Shown piece after piece: positions 22,708 to 30,468 of a stretch of DNA of 39,338 nt. The notes beneath the pieces are model-generated. The model was not told where the DNA came from and did no database searches. It saw only the letters and a list, made by a program, of their open reading frames with translations. The translations under genes were made by a program, and so were the position numbers. Positions within the stretch are counted from its first letter, which is position 1; each line of letters begins with the position of its first letter. The stretch is taken from IMG/VR virus record IMGVR_UViG_3300047586_000160, positions 1 to 39,338 of that record; one strand, written 5' to 3'. This DNA comes from a virus.

Positions 22708-24770
22708 CCGTGTTCGCGCAGCCGGTTGCCCAGCTGCTGAGTGCTCATCTTCTGGTAGCCGTTCTCCGCCGCCCACATCTGATAGCGGCTGTAGACGTCT
22801 GAGAGCAGCACCCAGTCGATCTCGTCACCGGGTGTCAGGCATTGCTCGATGAAGCGCCCGACGAAGTCGGACTCCTGCCGATACTCCGCGGTCGCCAGCT
22901 GCACGCCCACCGGCGGCTCGATGCCGTCGCATTGCCACATGAGGCAGCCGGTGATCAGCCAGTTGAGGATCCCAGGCAGCTCGCCACGCAGCTTGCGGGT
23001 CAGCTGTGGGTCCTGCTCGTCCTCCTCGATTGTGACCTCGAAGGGCACCAGCAGGATGCGCCGCCAGAGGCCCTTATCGACGCCCTCGATGTTCGGGCGA
23101 TGGTTGGTCGAGAGGAAGACGCAGAACTGCGGATGGTAGGTGAAGTACTCGCGGTGCAGGAAGCGCGCCGTGATCGGCTCACCGCCGGTGACCTGCTTGA
23201 TCACGGACTCATCGAGCCATTGCCGGCTGGAGGTCTCGGAGGCCGTCACGAAGCGCGCGCCGGCCAGGCGGGCGAGGTCGTTTCTCGGGCCACTCGAGCG
23301 GTTGACCGAGAACGTCTTGAAGTCGGTCGTCTCGGCGTAGCCTCCCAGCACGGTGCGCAGCGTCTCGATCGTGACGCTCTTGCCGTTGGCGCCGTAGCCG
23401 TGCAGGATGGCCAGCTTCTGCTCGCCGCTGTCGCCGGTGATCGCGTAGCCGCAGAGCCGCTGGAAGAACTCGGTCATCATGCGATCGCCAGCGAAGATGC
23501 GCTCCAGGTGGGCCGCCCAGATGGGTGCCTGTGCGCCGGCGTCGTAGGAGCTGCCGGCGATCTTGGTCATACGGTACTCGGGCCCGTGCTCGCAGAGGTC
23601 GCCCGTGCGCAGATCGACGACACCGTCGACGACGTTGAGCAGCAGCGGGTCGGCGTCGAAGTCATCGACCTCGGCGGCCAGGCGGGGATCCGTCTTGGCC
23701 AGCTCGAGCGCCGCCTTCACGCCGCGCGCGCTGCTTGCGTAGTCGCCCCACTTGGAGATCTTCGTGCGCGTCTTTGCGTCCTCGGCTTCGCGCGCCTCGC
23801 CGTAGATCTTCTTGGTCATCCGCAGGGCCCTCTGCACCACCGGCGCCTCCGAGGCGACGTAGCGACCCTCCTTGGACGCATAGCAGCGCCAGCCGTGGCC
23901 GTCGAGGTAGAGCAGCTGGCCAGCGCAGGAATCGGCGAAGCGGCGCGCGTTGCCGGCATCGGTGTAGAGATCCGGCACCCAGGTGCGCGGCGGCTCATCG
24001 CTGGTGCGATGCTCTGCCCGCCAGACCGAGCCCGTGATCTTCGCCAGCTCGGCCGGCTCGAGCGGCGGGCGCAGGGTCAAGTTCGCCAGCCGGACACTCT
24101 CCGAGTAGCCATCCCGGAAGGCGATCTGCTTGGCGTAGTGGCCGGCTACCTTGGTCAGCCACTCGTTGCGGCCGCCCTCGATCGCCGGTGTGGCCAGCAG
24201 GGCCGCGAGCGTGCTGCGCGCGGCTGCTGGTACCAGCGGCTCGTCCGTGGCCGCAGCGGCGCCCCCGTGCGCCCGTAGCGCCTCAGGAACGGGCTGCCAG
24301 CCCTGCTCGGGCGTGCGCAGCCACTTGTAGACGAGGCCACTCTTGTGGATCGACGGCGGAGCGATCACGCCACCGCCGTCTGAGCGCACATCCAGCGAGA
24401 CGCCGTCCTTCTCGTGCAGGTTCCACTGCTCGAGCCGATCGCCGTTCTCGAGGCGGAAGTAGTAGTGGACGCCCTTGGCTGTCTTGACGGCTGGCGTCGC
24501 CTCCAGGATGGCAAGGCCGATCTTCTCCTCCGCCCAGAGCATCGCCGCCTGGTTGTCGCAATCGAGCACCACCAGGTGGGAGGCCTTGCCGCAAAGGATC
24601 CAGTAGCCCGCCAGCGCGCTCGAGTCGAACCACTCCTGCAGCTCGGCATCACTAGGCAGCTCCGTGCGATCCTTCCAGGGCACGCTCGGCGCCTTGGCCT
24701 GGAACGGCGCCGGCAGAACGCAGAACCCCCAGTCACGCAGCTGGCGGGCGGCATCGAGAGGCTTGATCAA
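22605..24770 (-). CDS. Prim-pol primase fused to SF3 (D5-type) helicase
   Basis: The 721-residue replication protein begins with a bifunctional primase/polymerase domain (about 1-165): LRDWGFCVLPAP, VVLDCDN with D70 and D72, GVHYYFR and GGVIAPPSIH. A D5_N-type linker follows (about 300-440). The SF3 helicase has Walker A GYGANGKS (458-465), Walker B-like FVTASETS (507-514) and the motif C asparagine in FLSTNHRPN. A final winged-helix-like segment reads MSTQQLGNRL. I chose the TTG at 24770 because AAGGAG lies about seven bases upstream and the domain starts there; the upstream open frame crosses a strong hairpin. It should act at the iteron cluster just downstream. Confidence 0.9.
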   Translation of the reverse strand: MIKPLDAARQLRDWGFCVLPAPFQAKAPSVPWKDRTELPSDAELQEWFDSSALAGYWILCGKASHLVVLDCDNQAAMLWAEEKIGLAILEATPAVKTAKGVHYYFRLENGDRLEQWNLHEKDGVSLDVRSDGGGVIAPPSIHKSGLVYKWLRTPEQGWQPVPEALRAHGGAAAATDEPLVPAAARSTLAALLATPAIEGGRNEWLTKVAGHYAKQIAFRDGYSESVRLANLTLRPPLEPAELAKITGSVWRAEHRTSDEPPRTWVPDLYTDAGNARRFADSCAGQLLYLDGHGWRCYASKEGRYVASEAPVVQRALRMTKKIYGEAREAEDAKTRTKISKWGDYASSARGVKAALELAKTDPRLAAEVDDFDADPLLLNVVDGVVDLRTGDLCEHGPEYRMTKIAGSSYDAGAQAPIWAAHLERIFAGDRMMTEFFQRLCGYAITGDSGEQKLAILHGYGANGKSVTIETLRTVLGGYAETTDFKTFSVNRSSGPRNDLARLAGARFVTASETSSRQWLDESVIKQVTGGEPITARFLHREYFTYHPQFCVFLSTNHRPNIEGVDKGLWRRILLVPFEVTIEEDEQDPQLTRKLRGELPGILNWLITGCLMWQCDGIEPPVGVQLATAEYRQESDFVGRFIEQCLTPGDEIDWVLLSDVYSRYQMWAAENGYQKMSTQQLGNRLREHGVALTHDAPGSHTSRLRRYSLVRMGALFQGGELI

Positions 24771-24785
24771 GCTAGGCTCCTTCCC

Positions 24786-24828
24786 CCAGGGGGCCGAGGC
24801 TCTGAAAGCTCGAGCCCCGGCCCCCTGG
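24786..24828 (-). terminator. GC hairpin between SSB-like and primase genes
   Basis: A stem of 11 bp plus 5 bp with one mismatch (24786-24802 with 24812-24828) lies between the stop of the SSB-like gene and the ribosome binding site of the primase gene. There is no T-run on the minus strand. It may lower primase expression relative to upstream genes. The core CCCCGGCCCCCT is also in the hairpin at 10272-10304. Confidence 0.65.
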
Positions 24829-24840
24829 CCTCTCGATGGG

Positions 24841-25299
24841 TCAGACCAGCTCGTCGCCGTTGTCGGACGGTCCGAACTCGGCTGGAATGCCCGCATCGAA
24901 GCTGCTGGGCTCCTCCGGCAGCGGAGGACCGTCGTAGGGGAAGACCTGCTTGACCTTGTTGGCGGGCTCGCCGGTGTCGGTGCGCGCCTCGACGGTTACG
25001 CGGATCTTGCAGGGCGTGCCGGCGATGTCATCGGGGTCGGCGTCGAGGCTGAACCCGAGCGCGGCGAGGTAGGTCTTCGTGAAGCCGATCGTCTCCGCCT
25101 TGATGCCCGTCCAGGCCCAGAACTCCTTGCCGGCGTACCTCTGGCCGTGGGCGACCTTGAAGATCCAGCGCAGCGAGGTGCCAGTGCTCCAGCGCTCGAC
25201 CTCTTTCACGCGGCAGATGTAGATGCCCTCGGGCGCCAGGGCGCGCTCGGGCGCCTTCTCCGCCGCTTCCTGCTCGTCGGCTGTCAACAGTGAGCTCAT
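24841..25299 (-). CDS. SSB-like (DUF669-type) protein
   Basis: The 152-residue protein has a beta-rich core with a segment GIYICRVKEVERWSTGTSLRWIFKV, resembling DUF669 proteins that accompany Sak-type recombinases, and a disordered acidic C-terminus ending DNGDELV, like the tail of SSB proteins. It overlaps the Sak4-like gene (ATGA). It probably binds single-stranded DNA during recombination; that is inference. Confidence 0.55.
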   Translation of the reverse strand: MSSLLTADEQEAAEKAPERALAPEGIYICRVKEVERWSTGTSLRWIFKVAHGQRYAGKEFWAWTGIKAETIGFTKTYLAALGFSLDADPDDIAGTPCKIRVTVEARTDTGEPANKVKQVFPYDGPPLPEEPSSFDAGIPAEFGPSDNGDELV

Positions 25300-26162
25300 G
25301 CTGCCTGCTCCTTCTGGGCGGTTTGCTGCTTGCGGGCGGCCGCCACGCGCTGGCGGTAGGCGTACTGCTCCATGTCGAGGCCGTCCGGGACGGCGTCCCC
25401 GGTGTCGGCCTCCTTCTGGGCCTCGCGGCGGAAGCCGCCGTCGACGTAGGCGGCGATGCGGTCGAAGGTGGGGTTGATCAGCCGCGGCGGCAGGACGCCG
25501 AAGCGATCCTTGGCGCGGTACTTACCGGCGCTCCGGAAGAGCCCCAGATAGTCGGAGTCCTCGCCGCCGGCCTGCGCCACCTCGAGGGTGTAGCAGGCCA
25601 CGTCGACGTAGCCCATCAGCGTGCCGCTCACCTTGGGCGTCACGCTTGGCCGGTAGACGACCGCCTTGTCGTCGTCCTCGTCGCGCTTGGTGTGCGCCGT
25701 GTAGACGACGTGGCAGGGGAGGTCGGTGAAGTGGCGCAGCAGGAGCGTCATCTCCTGTGTGTTGACGCCGTACTCCTGCTGGCTGATCAGCAGGCCCTTG
25801 GCCTTGGCCTCCAGCAGCTTGCCCTGCAGCTCCGAGAAGGTGTCGAAGACGACGCCCACGTAGGCGTCGGGGTCGGCGTCGAGCGTCTCGCGCAGCTCGG
25901 CGCAGAGGGTGTTGAGGGCGTCGTAGGTGATCTCGCGGTGCAGCTCGATGTTCTCGAGCGGCACGCCCAGCTTGCGCAGGGGGCCGGCCTTGATGCCCGG
26001 CTCGGCGCTCACCCAGACGACGCGGCCCAGCTTGGCCATGTGCGCGGCGGCCGTGGTCTTGCCCGACCCCGGCTCGCCCTGGTAGAGCATCTTCAGGTAG
26101 TCGCGCTCATCCTCGAGCGTTGCTCGCCGCACGTTGGCGGGAGCGGTCTCGGTGGTACTCAC
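25296..26162 (-). CDS. Sak4-like RecA-family ATPase
   Basis: The 288-residue protein has Walker A GEPGSGKT (29-36), a Walker B-like VGVVFDTFSEL, and a glutamine-rich motif followed by VVYTAHTKRDEDDD, as in Sak4/AAA_24 phage recombinases. It should promote single-strand annealing with the SSB-like protein encoded next to it. The GTG at 26162 overlaps the nuclease stop and has GAGGA upstream. The C-terminal 40 residues are a glutamine/alanine-rich helix. Confidence 0.85.
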   Translation of the reverse strand: MSTTETAPANVRRATLEDERDYLKMLYQGEPGSGKTTAAAHMAKLGRVVWVSAEPGIKAGPLRKLGVPLENIELHREITYDALNTLCAELRETLDADPDAYVGVVFDTFSELQGKLLEAKAKGLLISQQEYGVNTQEMTLLLRHFTDLPCHVVYTAHTKRDEDDDKAVVYRPSVTPKVSGTLMGYVDVACYTLEVAQAGGEDSDYLGLFRSAGKYRAKDRFGVLPPRLINPTFDRIAAYVDGGFRREAQKEADTGDAVPDGLDMEQYAYRQRVAAARKQQTAQKEQAA

Positions 26163-27007
26163 GATTCCTCGCTTTCGCCGGCACGGTCGTTGCCGTTGCC
26201 GTTCGTCCACTGTCGGTAGCCACTGGAGAGCAGGAAGTCATGCTCATCGCCTCCTTTGCGGCCGTGCAGACAGGGCTCGGTGAACGAGCAGCCCCAGGTG
26301 CAGCGGTCGCTGTTGGTCGTGCGCTCGCAGGCCTTGGACATGCGGCGTGCCGTCCGCCAGGCGTCGATCGCGGTGTTCTGCAGCTGCTCCGGCGTGCGGT
26401 AGAGCATCACGCGCCGGAAACGCTGCTCGAGGGTCATCGGGGTCTTGTTGCGCCGTGTGCGAGCGCAGTTGTAGATCACGCCGTGGACCGGTACCCCGCA
26501 GCGCTCCAGGGCCCACTGGTAGAGGCTGAACTGGTCGTCGAGGTCGAGCCCCAGTTCGCTGGCGAAGTCGCCGGCCGTCTTGTGGTCGACCAGCCAGGTG
26601 CGCCCGACCTCGTCGCGGATGAGCAGGTCGATCTTGACCTTGAGGCGGAAACCGGAGCGGCCCCCGCGCTCGGTCGGGAGCCAGATCTCGCGCGTGCTCT
26701 CGACCTCGAGGATCTCCCAGTCTGGGTCGAGGCCGTAGGCGTCGAGGTAGCCCACGTACATCCAGGAGACGAGTTCGGTCAGCTCTTCATCAGGGCAGCC
26801 GACTAGGACGTTGGTTACTCCCGAGCTCGGGCTGAGTCCGTCCCTGGTGGCCAAGTAGTGAGCAGCCAGCACGTCGTGGAAGAGCCGGCCCTTGGAGAGC
26901 GCTGGAGCCTCCTTCTCCGGCTCCCAGCGCTCGCGGTAGGCGAGCTGGTGCTTGTGCGGGCACATCCGAAACGCGGACAGCTCCGAGTAACTGACGTGGC
27001 GTGCCAT
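26159..27007 (-). CDS. Cas4/RecB-like PD-(D/E)XK exonuclease
   Basis: The 282-residue nuclease has H44 (GRLFHDVL), D127 (VKIDLLI), D141 and K143 (LVDHKTAG) and an iron-sulfur-type cysteine set: C16 (MCPHKHQL) with three more near the C-terminus (CERTTNSDRCTWGC and EPC). That is the AddB/Cas4 arrangement. In phages it trims DNA ends for the annealing recombinase encoded beside it. The ATG at 27007 has AGGAGGGG upstream and overlaps the preceding stop. Confidence 0.85.
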   Translation of the reverse strand: MARHVSYSELSAFRMCPHKHQLAYRERWEPEKEAPALSKGRLFHDVLAAHYLATRDGLSPSSGVTNVLVGCPDEELTELVSWMYVGYLDAYGLDPDWEILEVESTREIWLPTERGGRSGFRLKVKIDLLIRDEVGRTWLVDHKTAGDFASELGLDLDDQFSLYQWALERCGVPVHGVIYNCARTRRNKTPMTLEQRFRRVMLYRTPEQLQNTAIDAWRTARRMSKACERTTNSDRCTWGCSFTEPCLHGRKGGDEHDFLLSSGYRQWTNGNGNDRAGESEES

Positions 27008-27642
27008 CACCCCTCCTGTCCAAACAGCACGACCGTCCCCAGCTCGACCGTGCCCTCGACCCGCAGCGCGCGGATGATGCGGTCTTCGGGGTTGACGGCG
27101 CGCCATGTGACGACGCCGGCATAGATGCCGAAGCGAGCGCGAAGCACCTTCTTGCAGACAATGCCCAAGCCGGCCTCGATGCCCGAGCCGGCCTCGATGC
27201 CCAAGCCGGCCTCGATGCCCTCGCCGGCCTTGATGCCCCAGCCGGCCTTGATGCCCAAGCCGGCCTCGATGCCCCAGCCGGCCTTGATGCCCAAGCCGGC
27301 CTCGATGCCCTCGCCGGCCTTGATGCCCCAGCCGGCCTCGATGCTCGAGCCGGCCTCGATGCTCGAGCCGGCCTCGATGCTCGAGCCGGCCTTGATGCTC
27401 GAGCCGGCCTCGATGCCCTCGCCGGCCTTGATGCCCAAGCCGGCCTCGATGCCCAAGCCGGCCTCGATGCTCGAGCCGGCCTCGATGCCCAAGCTCGCGG
27501 TGACGCGTACGAAGCCGCGGAAGCGGACCCGCCCGAGGTTGGCGGCGATCTCCACGCTGCCGTCGAAGTCGAGTGAGGCGGAGACGGCGTAGTAGTTCTC
27601 GCCGTCGAGATCGGCGGCGGTGATGTGCAGGATGTCAGTCAA
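27007..27642 (-). CDS. Hexapeptide-repeat solenoid protein
   Basis: The 211-residue protein has short flanking domains (1-51 and 162-211) around 18 tandem six-residue units GI(E/K)AGx (52-159). Isoleucine every six residues with small neighbours fits a left-handed beta-helix like hexapeptide-repeat proteins, though an elongated beta-solenoid of another kind is possible. There are no acetyltransferase residues. It lies between the SNF2 helicase and the Cas4-like nuclease, so a link to recombination is likely but the function is unknown. The start is a TTG at 27642, with GAGGAG eight bases upstream. Confidence 0.7.
   Translation of the reverse strand: MTDILHITAADLDGENYYAVSASLDFDGSVEIAANLGRVRFRGFVRVTASLGIEAGSSIEAGLGIEAGLGIKAGEGIEAGSSIKAGSSIEAGSSIEAGSSIEAGWGIKAGEGIEAGLGIKAGWGIEAGLGIKAGWGIKAGEGIEAGLGIEAGSGIEAGLGIVCKKVLRARFGIYAGVVTWRAVNPEDRIIRALRVEGTVELGTVVLFGQEG
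27166..27489 (-). repeat. 18-bp tandem repeats (18 units) in the solenoid gene
   Basis: Eighteen consecutive 18-bp units encode the GI(E/K)AGx repeats. The units differ mainly at the sixth codon and at one Glu/Lys codon. It is coding throughout. The uniformity suggests recent expansion or gene conversion. Confidence 0.95.
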
Positions 27643-27654
27643 TTCCCAACTCCT

Positions 27655-29028
27655 CTAAAGAAGCCGCGCGAACTCGGCAGCGCGCAGAGCGGAGACCTGC
27701 TGGTCGTTCTTGGCGGACAGCAGGGCGCTCATGCGCGTGTCGAGTGAGTCGGCGGCGATGATGTAGATGACGGTGACCGGCGCCGTCTGACCGATGCGGT
27801 GCAGCCGGCGCATGGCTTGCTCGTTGCGCGAGGGGCGCCACGAGCGCTCCAGGAAGATGGCTGTGGAGCTGCGCGTGAGGGTGATGCCCTCGCCGAGTGT
27901 GTCGAGGGTCCCCACGAGCAGGTCGATCTCGCCGTCCTGGAACTCGACCAGAACGCGATCGCGCTCTGTTTGGGGGACGCCGCCCATGATCAAGGCGACC
28001 TTCCGGCCCAGCTTGCGGCCGAGGCGCTCCGCGGCCAGGGCGCTGGAGCGGAAGTGGCAGAAGACCACCACCGGTGCGCCCTCGCGCTCCTCGAGGAGCT
28101 CGCGCAGCGCGTCGAGCTTGCACGAGCCCTCGATGTCGGGGTCGTCGGCGAGTGTCGGCAGACCAGTGGTCGCCTTGGCGAGCTTGATGTGGAGGCCTCC
28201 GTCGGAAAACGCGGCGACCTCGGTGCTCGCCTCGGCGATGAACGTGTAGTACTGCTCCTTGAGTTCGCGGTACGCCCGACGCTGCGCGTCGCTCATGCAG
28301 ACCTCGATCGTGGTCTCGGTGAGCGGCGGCAGGTCGGCGAGCACGTCCTCGCGCCGGCGCCGGAGCATCAGCGCGTTGAGGTCGTTGCCGAAGGCGAACT
28401 GCTCCCAGCTGGTGCCGTCTTTGAGTCCAAGGATCTCGCGGTGGCCTGTCGCTCCGTAGGGCGGGGTCCACCACGCGAACCAGCGCTCGATCCAGCGCCA
28501 GTAGCTGCGGTACTCGGTATCGCCCGGGTGCATGATGCGCAGCGGCATGTAGAGCTCGTGGGCCCAGTTAGGCACGGGCGTGCCGGTGAGCATGAAGACG
28601 CGCTTGGCCTTGCCCACCAGGAGCAAGGCCGCCTGCGTCCACTTCGCCTTGCGGTTCTTGAGGTAGTGCGCCTCGTCGAAGATGACGGTCGGCCAGGGTC
28701 GCAAGTACTCCTCGCGCGGAGAAGCGAAGGCCATGTGGCCCACGCGCCGGCAGAGCGAGGAGTAGGAGACCCACTGCCAGTCGTTCTCGGTCCACTCCGG
28801 CCGCCACTTGGCGACCTCAGTGGCCCAGGTACCGGCCAGCATCGCCGGCGCCACCACCAGCACCGGCGGCACCGCGGCGAGCAGGGCCTGGGCGGTCTTG
28901 CCCAGGCCCGGATCGTCGGCAAGCAAGGCACGTGGCGTCTCGGACAGCCATGCCACGCCAGCCTGCTGGTGGTGCATCAGCTGCAGGCTGACGGGGATCT
29001 CGGCAAGGCTGGCGAGCGACCGACCCAT
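27655..29028 (-). CDS. SNF2-family helicase
   Basis: The 457-residue protein has Walker A GLGKT (41-45), DEAH (118-121, in IFDEAHYLKN), LTGTPVPN, and motif VI RRLHRIGQT: all marks of SNF2/Swi2 superfamily 2 ATPases. It has no extra DNA-binding domain, so it is a minimal phage form that would remodel or unwind DNA during replication or recombination. The ATG at 29028 overlaps the preceding stop. Confidence 0.9.
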   Translation of the reverse strand: MGRSLASLAEIPVSLQLMHHQQAGVAWLSETPRALLADDPGLGKTAQALLAAVPPVLVVAPAMLAGTWATEVAKWRPEWTENDWQWVSYSSLCRRVGHMAFASPREEYLRPWPTVIFDEAHYLKNRKAKWTQAALLLVGKAKRVFMLTGTPVPNWAHELYMPLRIMHPGDTEYRSYWRWIERWFAWWTPPYGATGHREILGLKDGTSWEQFAFGNDLNALMLRRRREDVLADLPPLTETTIEVCMSDAQRRAYRELKEQYYTFIAEASTEVAAFSDGGLHIKLAKATTGLPTLADDPDIEGSCKLDALRELLEEREGAPVVVFCHFRSSALAAERLGRKLGRKVALIMGGVPQTERDRVLVEFQDGEIDLLVGTLDTLGEGITLTRSSTAIFLERSWRPSRNEQAMRRLHRIGQTAPVTVIYIIAADSLDTRMSALLSAKNDQQVSALRAAEFARLL

Positions 29029-29213
29029 CAGTCGCGCGGGTCTTCGCCGAGCTGGGTCTGCAGCTGCTGGAGCAGCCCACGCGCCTCGCTGCGCGCGAGC
29101 GTCGCGGTGACCAGGTGCCCGATCGTCTCCTCGTTGACGCTCGCGGAGAGCGCGAGCACCTCGAGGTAGATGGCCGGCTGCGCCTGCGGATGGTTGCTAG
29201 AATCGCCTCGCAT
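29028..29213 (-). CDS. Small early protein behind leader element B
   Basis: The 61-residue helical protein (MRGDSSNHPQAQ at the start, then a helix with LARSEARGLLQQLQTQL) has no recognisable family. It starts at the ATG at 29213, whose ribosome binding site lies in the loop of leader element B. Its first codons resemble those of the HNH gene behind element A (MRAD-CS against MRGD-SS). It overlaps the SNF2 gene start. Confidence 0.6.
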   Translation of the reverse strand: MRGDSSNHPQAQPAIYLEVLALSASVNEETIGHLVTATLARSEARGLLQQLQTQLGEDPRD

Positions 29214-29275
29214 GGGTACCTCCAGTACCTGTGCCACGCCGGCGGCTGTTAGCGCAGCGCGCCGGCACTTACGTT
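29214..29275 (-). ncRNA. Structured leader element B (copy 2 of a repeated RNA motif)
   Basis: Minus strand: AACGTAAG (29275-29268), a 7-bp stem (29266-29260 with 29244-29238), an inner 4-bp stem (29258-29255 with 29248-29245), TGGCA (29236-29232) and a 5-bp hairpin (29229-29225 with 29219-29215) with the ribosome binding site in its loop. The order and loops match element A at 18278-18340, and four pairs differ in a compensated way. The plus-strand motif TG-C-TAGAAT (29195-29203) abuts it. Confidence 0.65.
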
Positions 29276-29296
29276 CGGTGATGGATATGACGAGAG

Positions 29297-29449
29297 TCAC
29301 TCCGCCGCCTCGGTGGCAAGCGGCGTGTTGAGCCACACCATGCCGCAGACGGCGCACTGCAGGGCTGGGAAGGTCACGCCCTCGTAGATGACCTTCCACG
29401 GGTAGCAGAGCCGGGCTCCGCAGCGGGGACAGGCCTTGTTCTCGCTCAT
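29297..29449 (-). CDS. Small zinc-ribbon protein
   Basis: A 50-residue protein with CPRCGARLC and CAVCG pairs about 25 residues apart, a zinc-ribbon layout. It starts at the ATG at 29449, overlapping the preceding TGA (ATGA). It may bind DNA, RNA or a host protein; the function is unknown. Confidence 0.65.
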   Translation of the reverse strand: MSENKACPRCGARLCYPWKVIYEGVTFPALQCAVCGMVWLNTPLATEAAE

Positions 29450-29574
29450 CCCCGCCCCCTGCTGTGCCGCACCCAGTGCCGGCGCTGGCGGTGCCACTCG
29501 TCGAGGGTGATGTAGACCCAGCCGAGGGCGTAGACGACCAGCAGGCCGACGACGAAGAGCGCGAGGGTGCTCAC
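29446..29574 (-). CDS. Very small membrane protein, 42 aa
   Basis: The frame runs from a GTG at 29574 (overlapping the previous TGA as GTGA) to a TGA that overlaps the next ATG. The product has one N-terminal membrane segment, STLALFVVGLLVVYALGWVY, then a basic tail rich in H, R and W. It shares ALGWVY with the membrane protein at 30465. Its size is below usual gene-finding limits. Coupling on both sides supports translation. Confidence 0.6.
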   Translation of the reverse strand: MSTLALFVVGLLVVYALGWVYITLDEWHRQRRHWVRHSRGRG

Positions 29575-29885
29575 GACCCCACCGCCGCTTCGCCGTAGAG
29601 CTCGCGCACGAGCTCATCCGAGAGCCCGGCGTTGGTATAGAAGGCGACGAAGGCTGCCCGCGGGATCACATAGCGAGACAGCCCCGGCTTGATGCATGGG
29701 ATGGCGTCACGCATGCCGGCGACATCGCCGCGCGCCTTGCAGGCCACGAAGCGATGGCACATGGCGTAGGCCGTCGAGAGCGCGACGCCCAGGACCTGGG
29801 CTGCCACGTGGACCGGTACCGGGTCCGGAAGGGTCGCCTCGAGGCGCTCCGCCGAGCCCGCCAGAAGCGGGAGGGTGGCGTTCAT
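29571..29885 (-). CDS. Helix-turn-helix (excisionase/MerR-like) protein
   Basis: The 104-residue protein holds a segment VHVAAQVLGVALSTAYAMC, a helix-turn-helix like that of excisionase-type domains, followed by a wing-like stretch ending in SRYVIPRAAFVAFY. It could be a recombination directionality factor or regulator. The ATG at 29885 has AAGGTGG upstream and overlaps the preceding stop. Confidence 0.6.
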   Translation of the reverse strand: MNATLPLLAGSAERLEATLPDPVPVHVAAQVLGVALSTAYAMCHRFVACKARGDVAGMRDAIPCIKPGLSRYVIPRAAFVAFYTNAGLSDELVRELYGEAAVGS

Positions 29886-30169
29886 GCGGCCACCTTCTCT
29901 CGGCACCCACATGCCGCCAGGAAGTCCTTGCGGTCGAACCAGTCGGCCGGCAAGACGTCCGGCCAGGCGTCGGCGTTGGCCTCGGCCATGTAGTGCCGCT
30001 TCTTCTCGTCGTGGATGCGGGAGATCAGCGCAGCGGTCTGCCAGGCGATGCCCAGCAGCTCGTTGCCACGGCGCAGGGCCTCGCAGCCGATGAGGCTGTC
30101 GTCGCACTCGATGCGGGCATGACAGCGATCGCAGAAGGGTGCGTTGCCGGCCTCATACTCGCCGATCAT
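29882..30169 (-). CDS. Small early protein with a possible zinc site
   Basis: The 95-residue protein has CDRCHARIECDDSLIGC near the N-terminus, a possible metal site, a helical middle and a C-terminal KDFLAACGCREK. I do not recognise the family. The ATG at 30169 overlaps the preceding stop (ATGA). Confidence 0.55.
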   Translation of the reverse strand: MIGEYEAGNAPFCDRCHARIECDDSLIGCEALRRGNELLGIAWQTAALISRIHDEKKRHYMAEANADAWPDVLPADWFDRKDFLAACGCREKVAA

Positions 30170-30468
30170 GACGCCACCGTCGAGACTTCGAACGCGCTGA
30201 GCAGCTCCGCCGTTGGGGCGACCTCGACGATGAAGCCGCCGACGAGGCTGTAGTCCATCCCGTAGCACGGGCGGGTGACGAAGTAGGTGTCGAAGTCGGC
30301 CTCGTGCAAGAGCGAGTACTTCTCGACGTGCGCCAGGCAGGTGTACTCCGACTCCAGTCGCCTTGCCTCGCCGAGCGACAGGGTGCGCCACGCGGTCTTG
30401 CCGCCGTCGCGGACGCGTGCGTTGGTGTCCTGCACACGCGCCTCGCTGATGATTGCATGGAGTGTCAT
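30166..30468 (-). CDS. Small early protein, unknown
   Basis: The 100-residue protein is mixed alpha/beta. The N-terminal half is charged (ISEARVQDTNARVRDGGKTAW) and the C-terminal half has CYGMDYSLVGGFIVEV. No known domain is seen. It is coupled by ATGA overlaps on both sides within the early operon. Confidence 0.6.
   Translation of the reverse strand: MTLHAIISEARVQDTNARVRDGGKTAWRTLSLGEARRLESEYTCLAHVEKYSLLHEADFDTYFVTRPCYGMDYSLVGGFIVEVAPTAELLSAFEVSTVAS

Noticed and set aside
22842-24278. 478-codon plus-strand open frame
   Set aside because: Antisense to the primase/helicase gene; arginine- and leucine-rich with no domain.
27001-27592. Repetitive plus-strand frames (AGLDA and PASMP repeats)
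   Set aside because: They are antisense readings of the 18-bp repeats in the hexapeptide-repeat gene.
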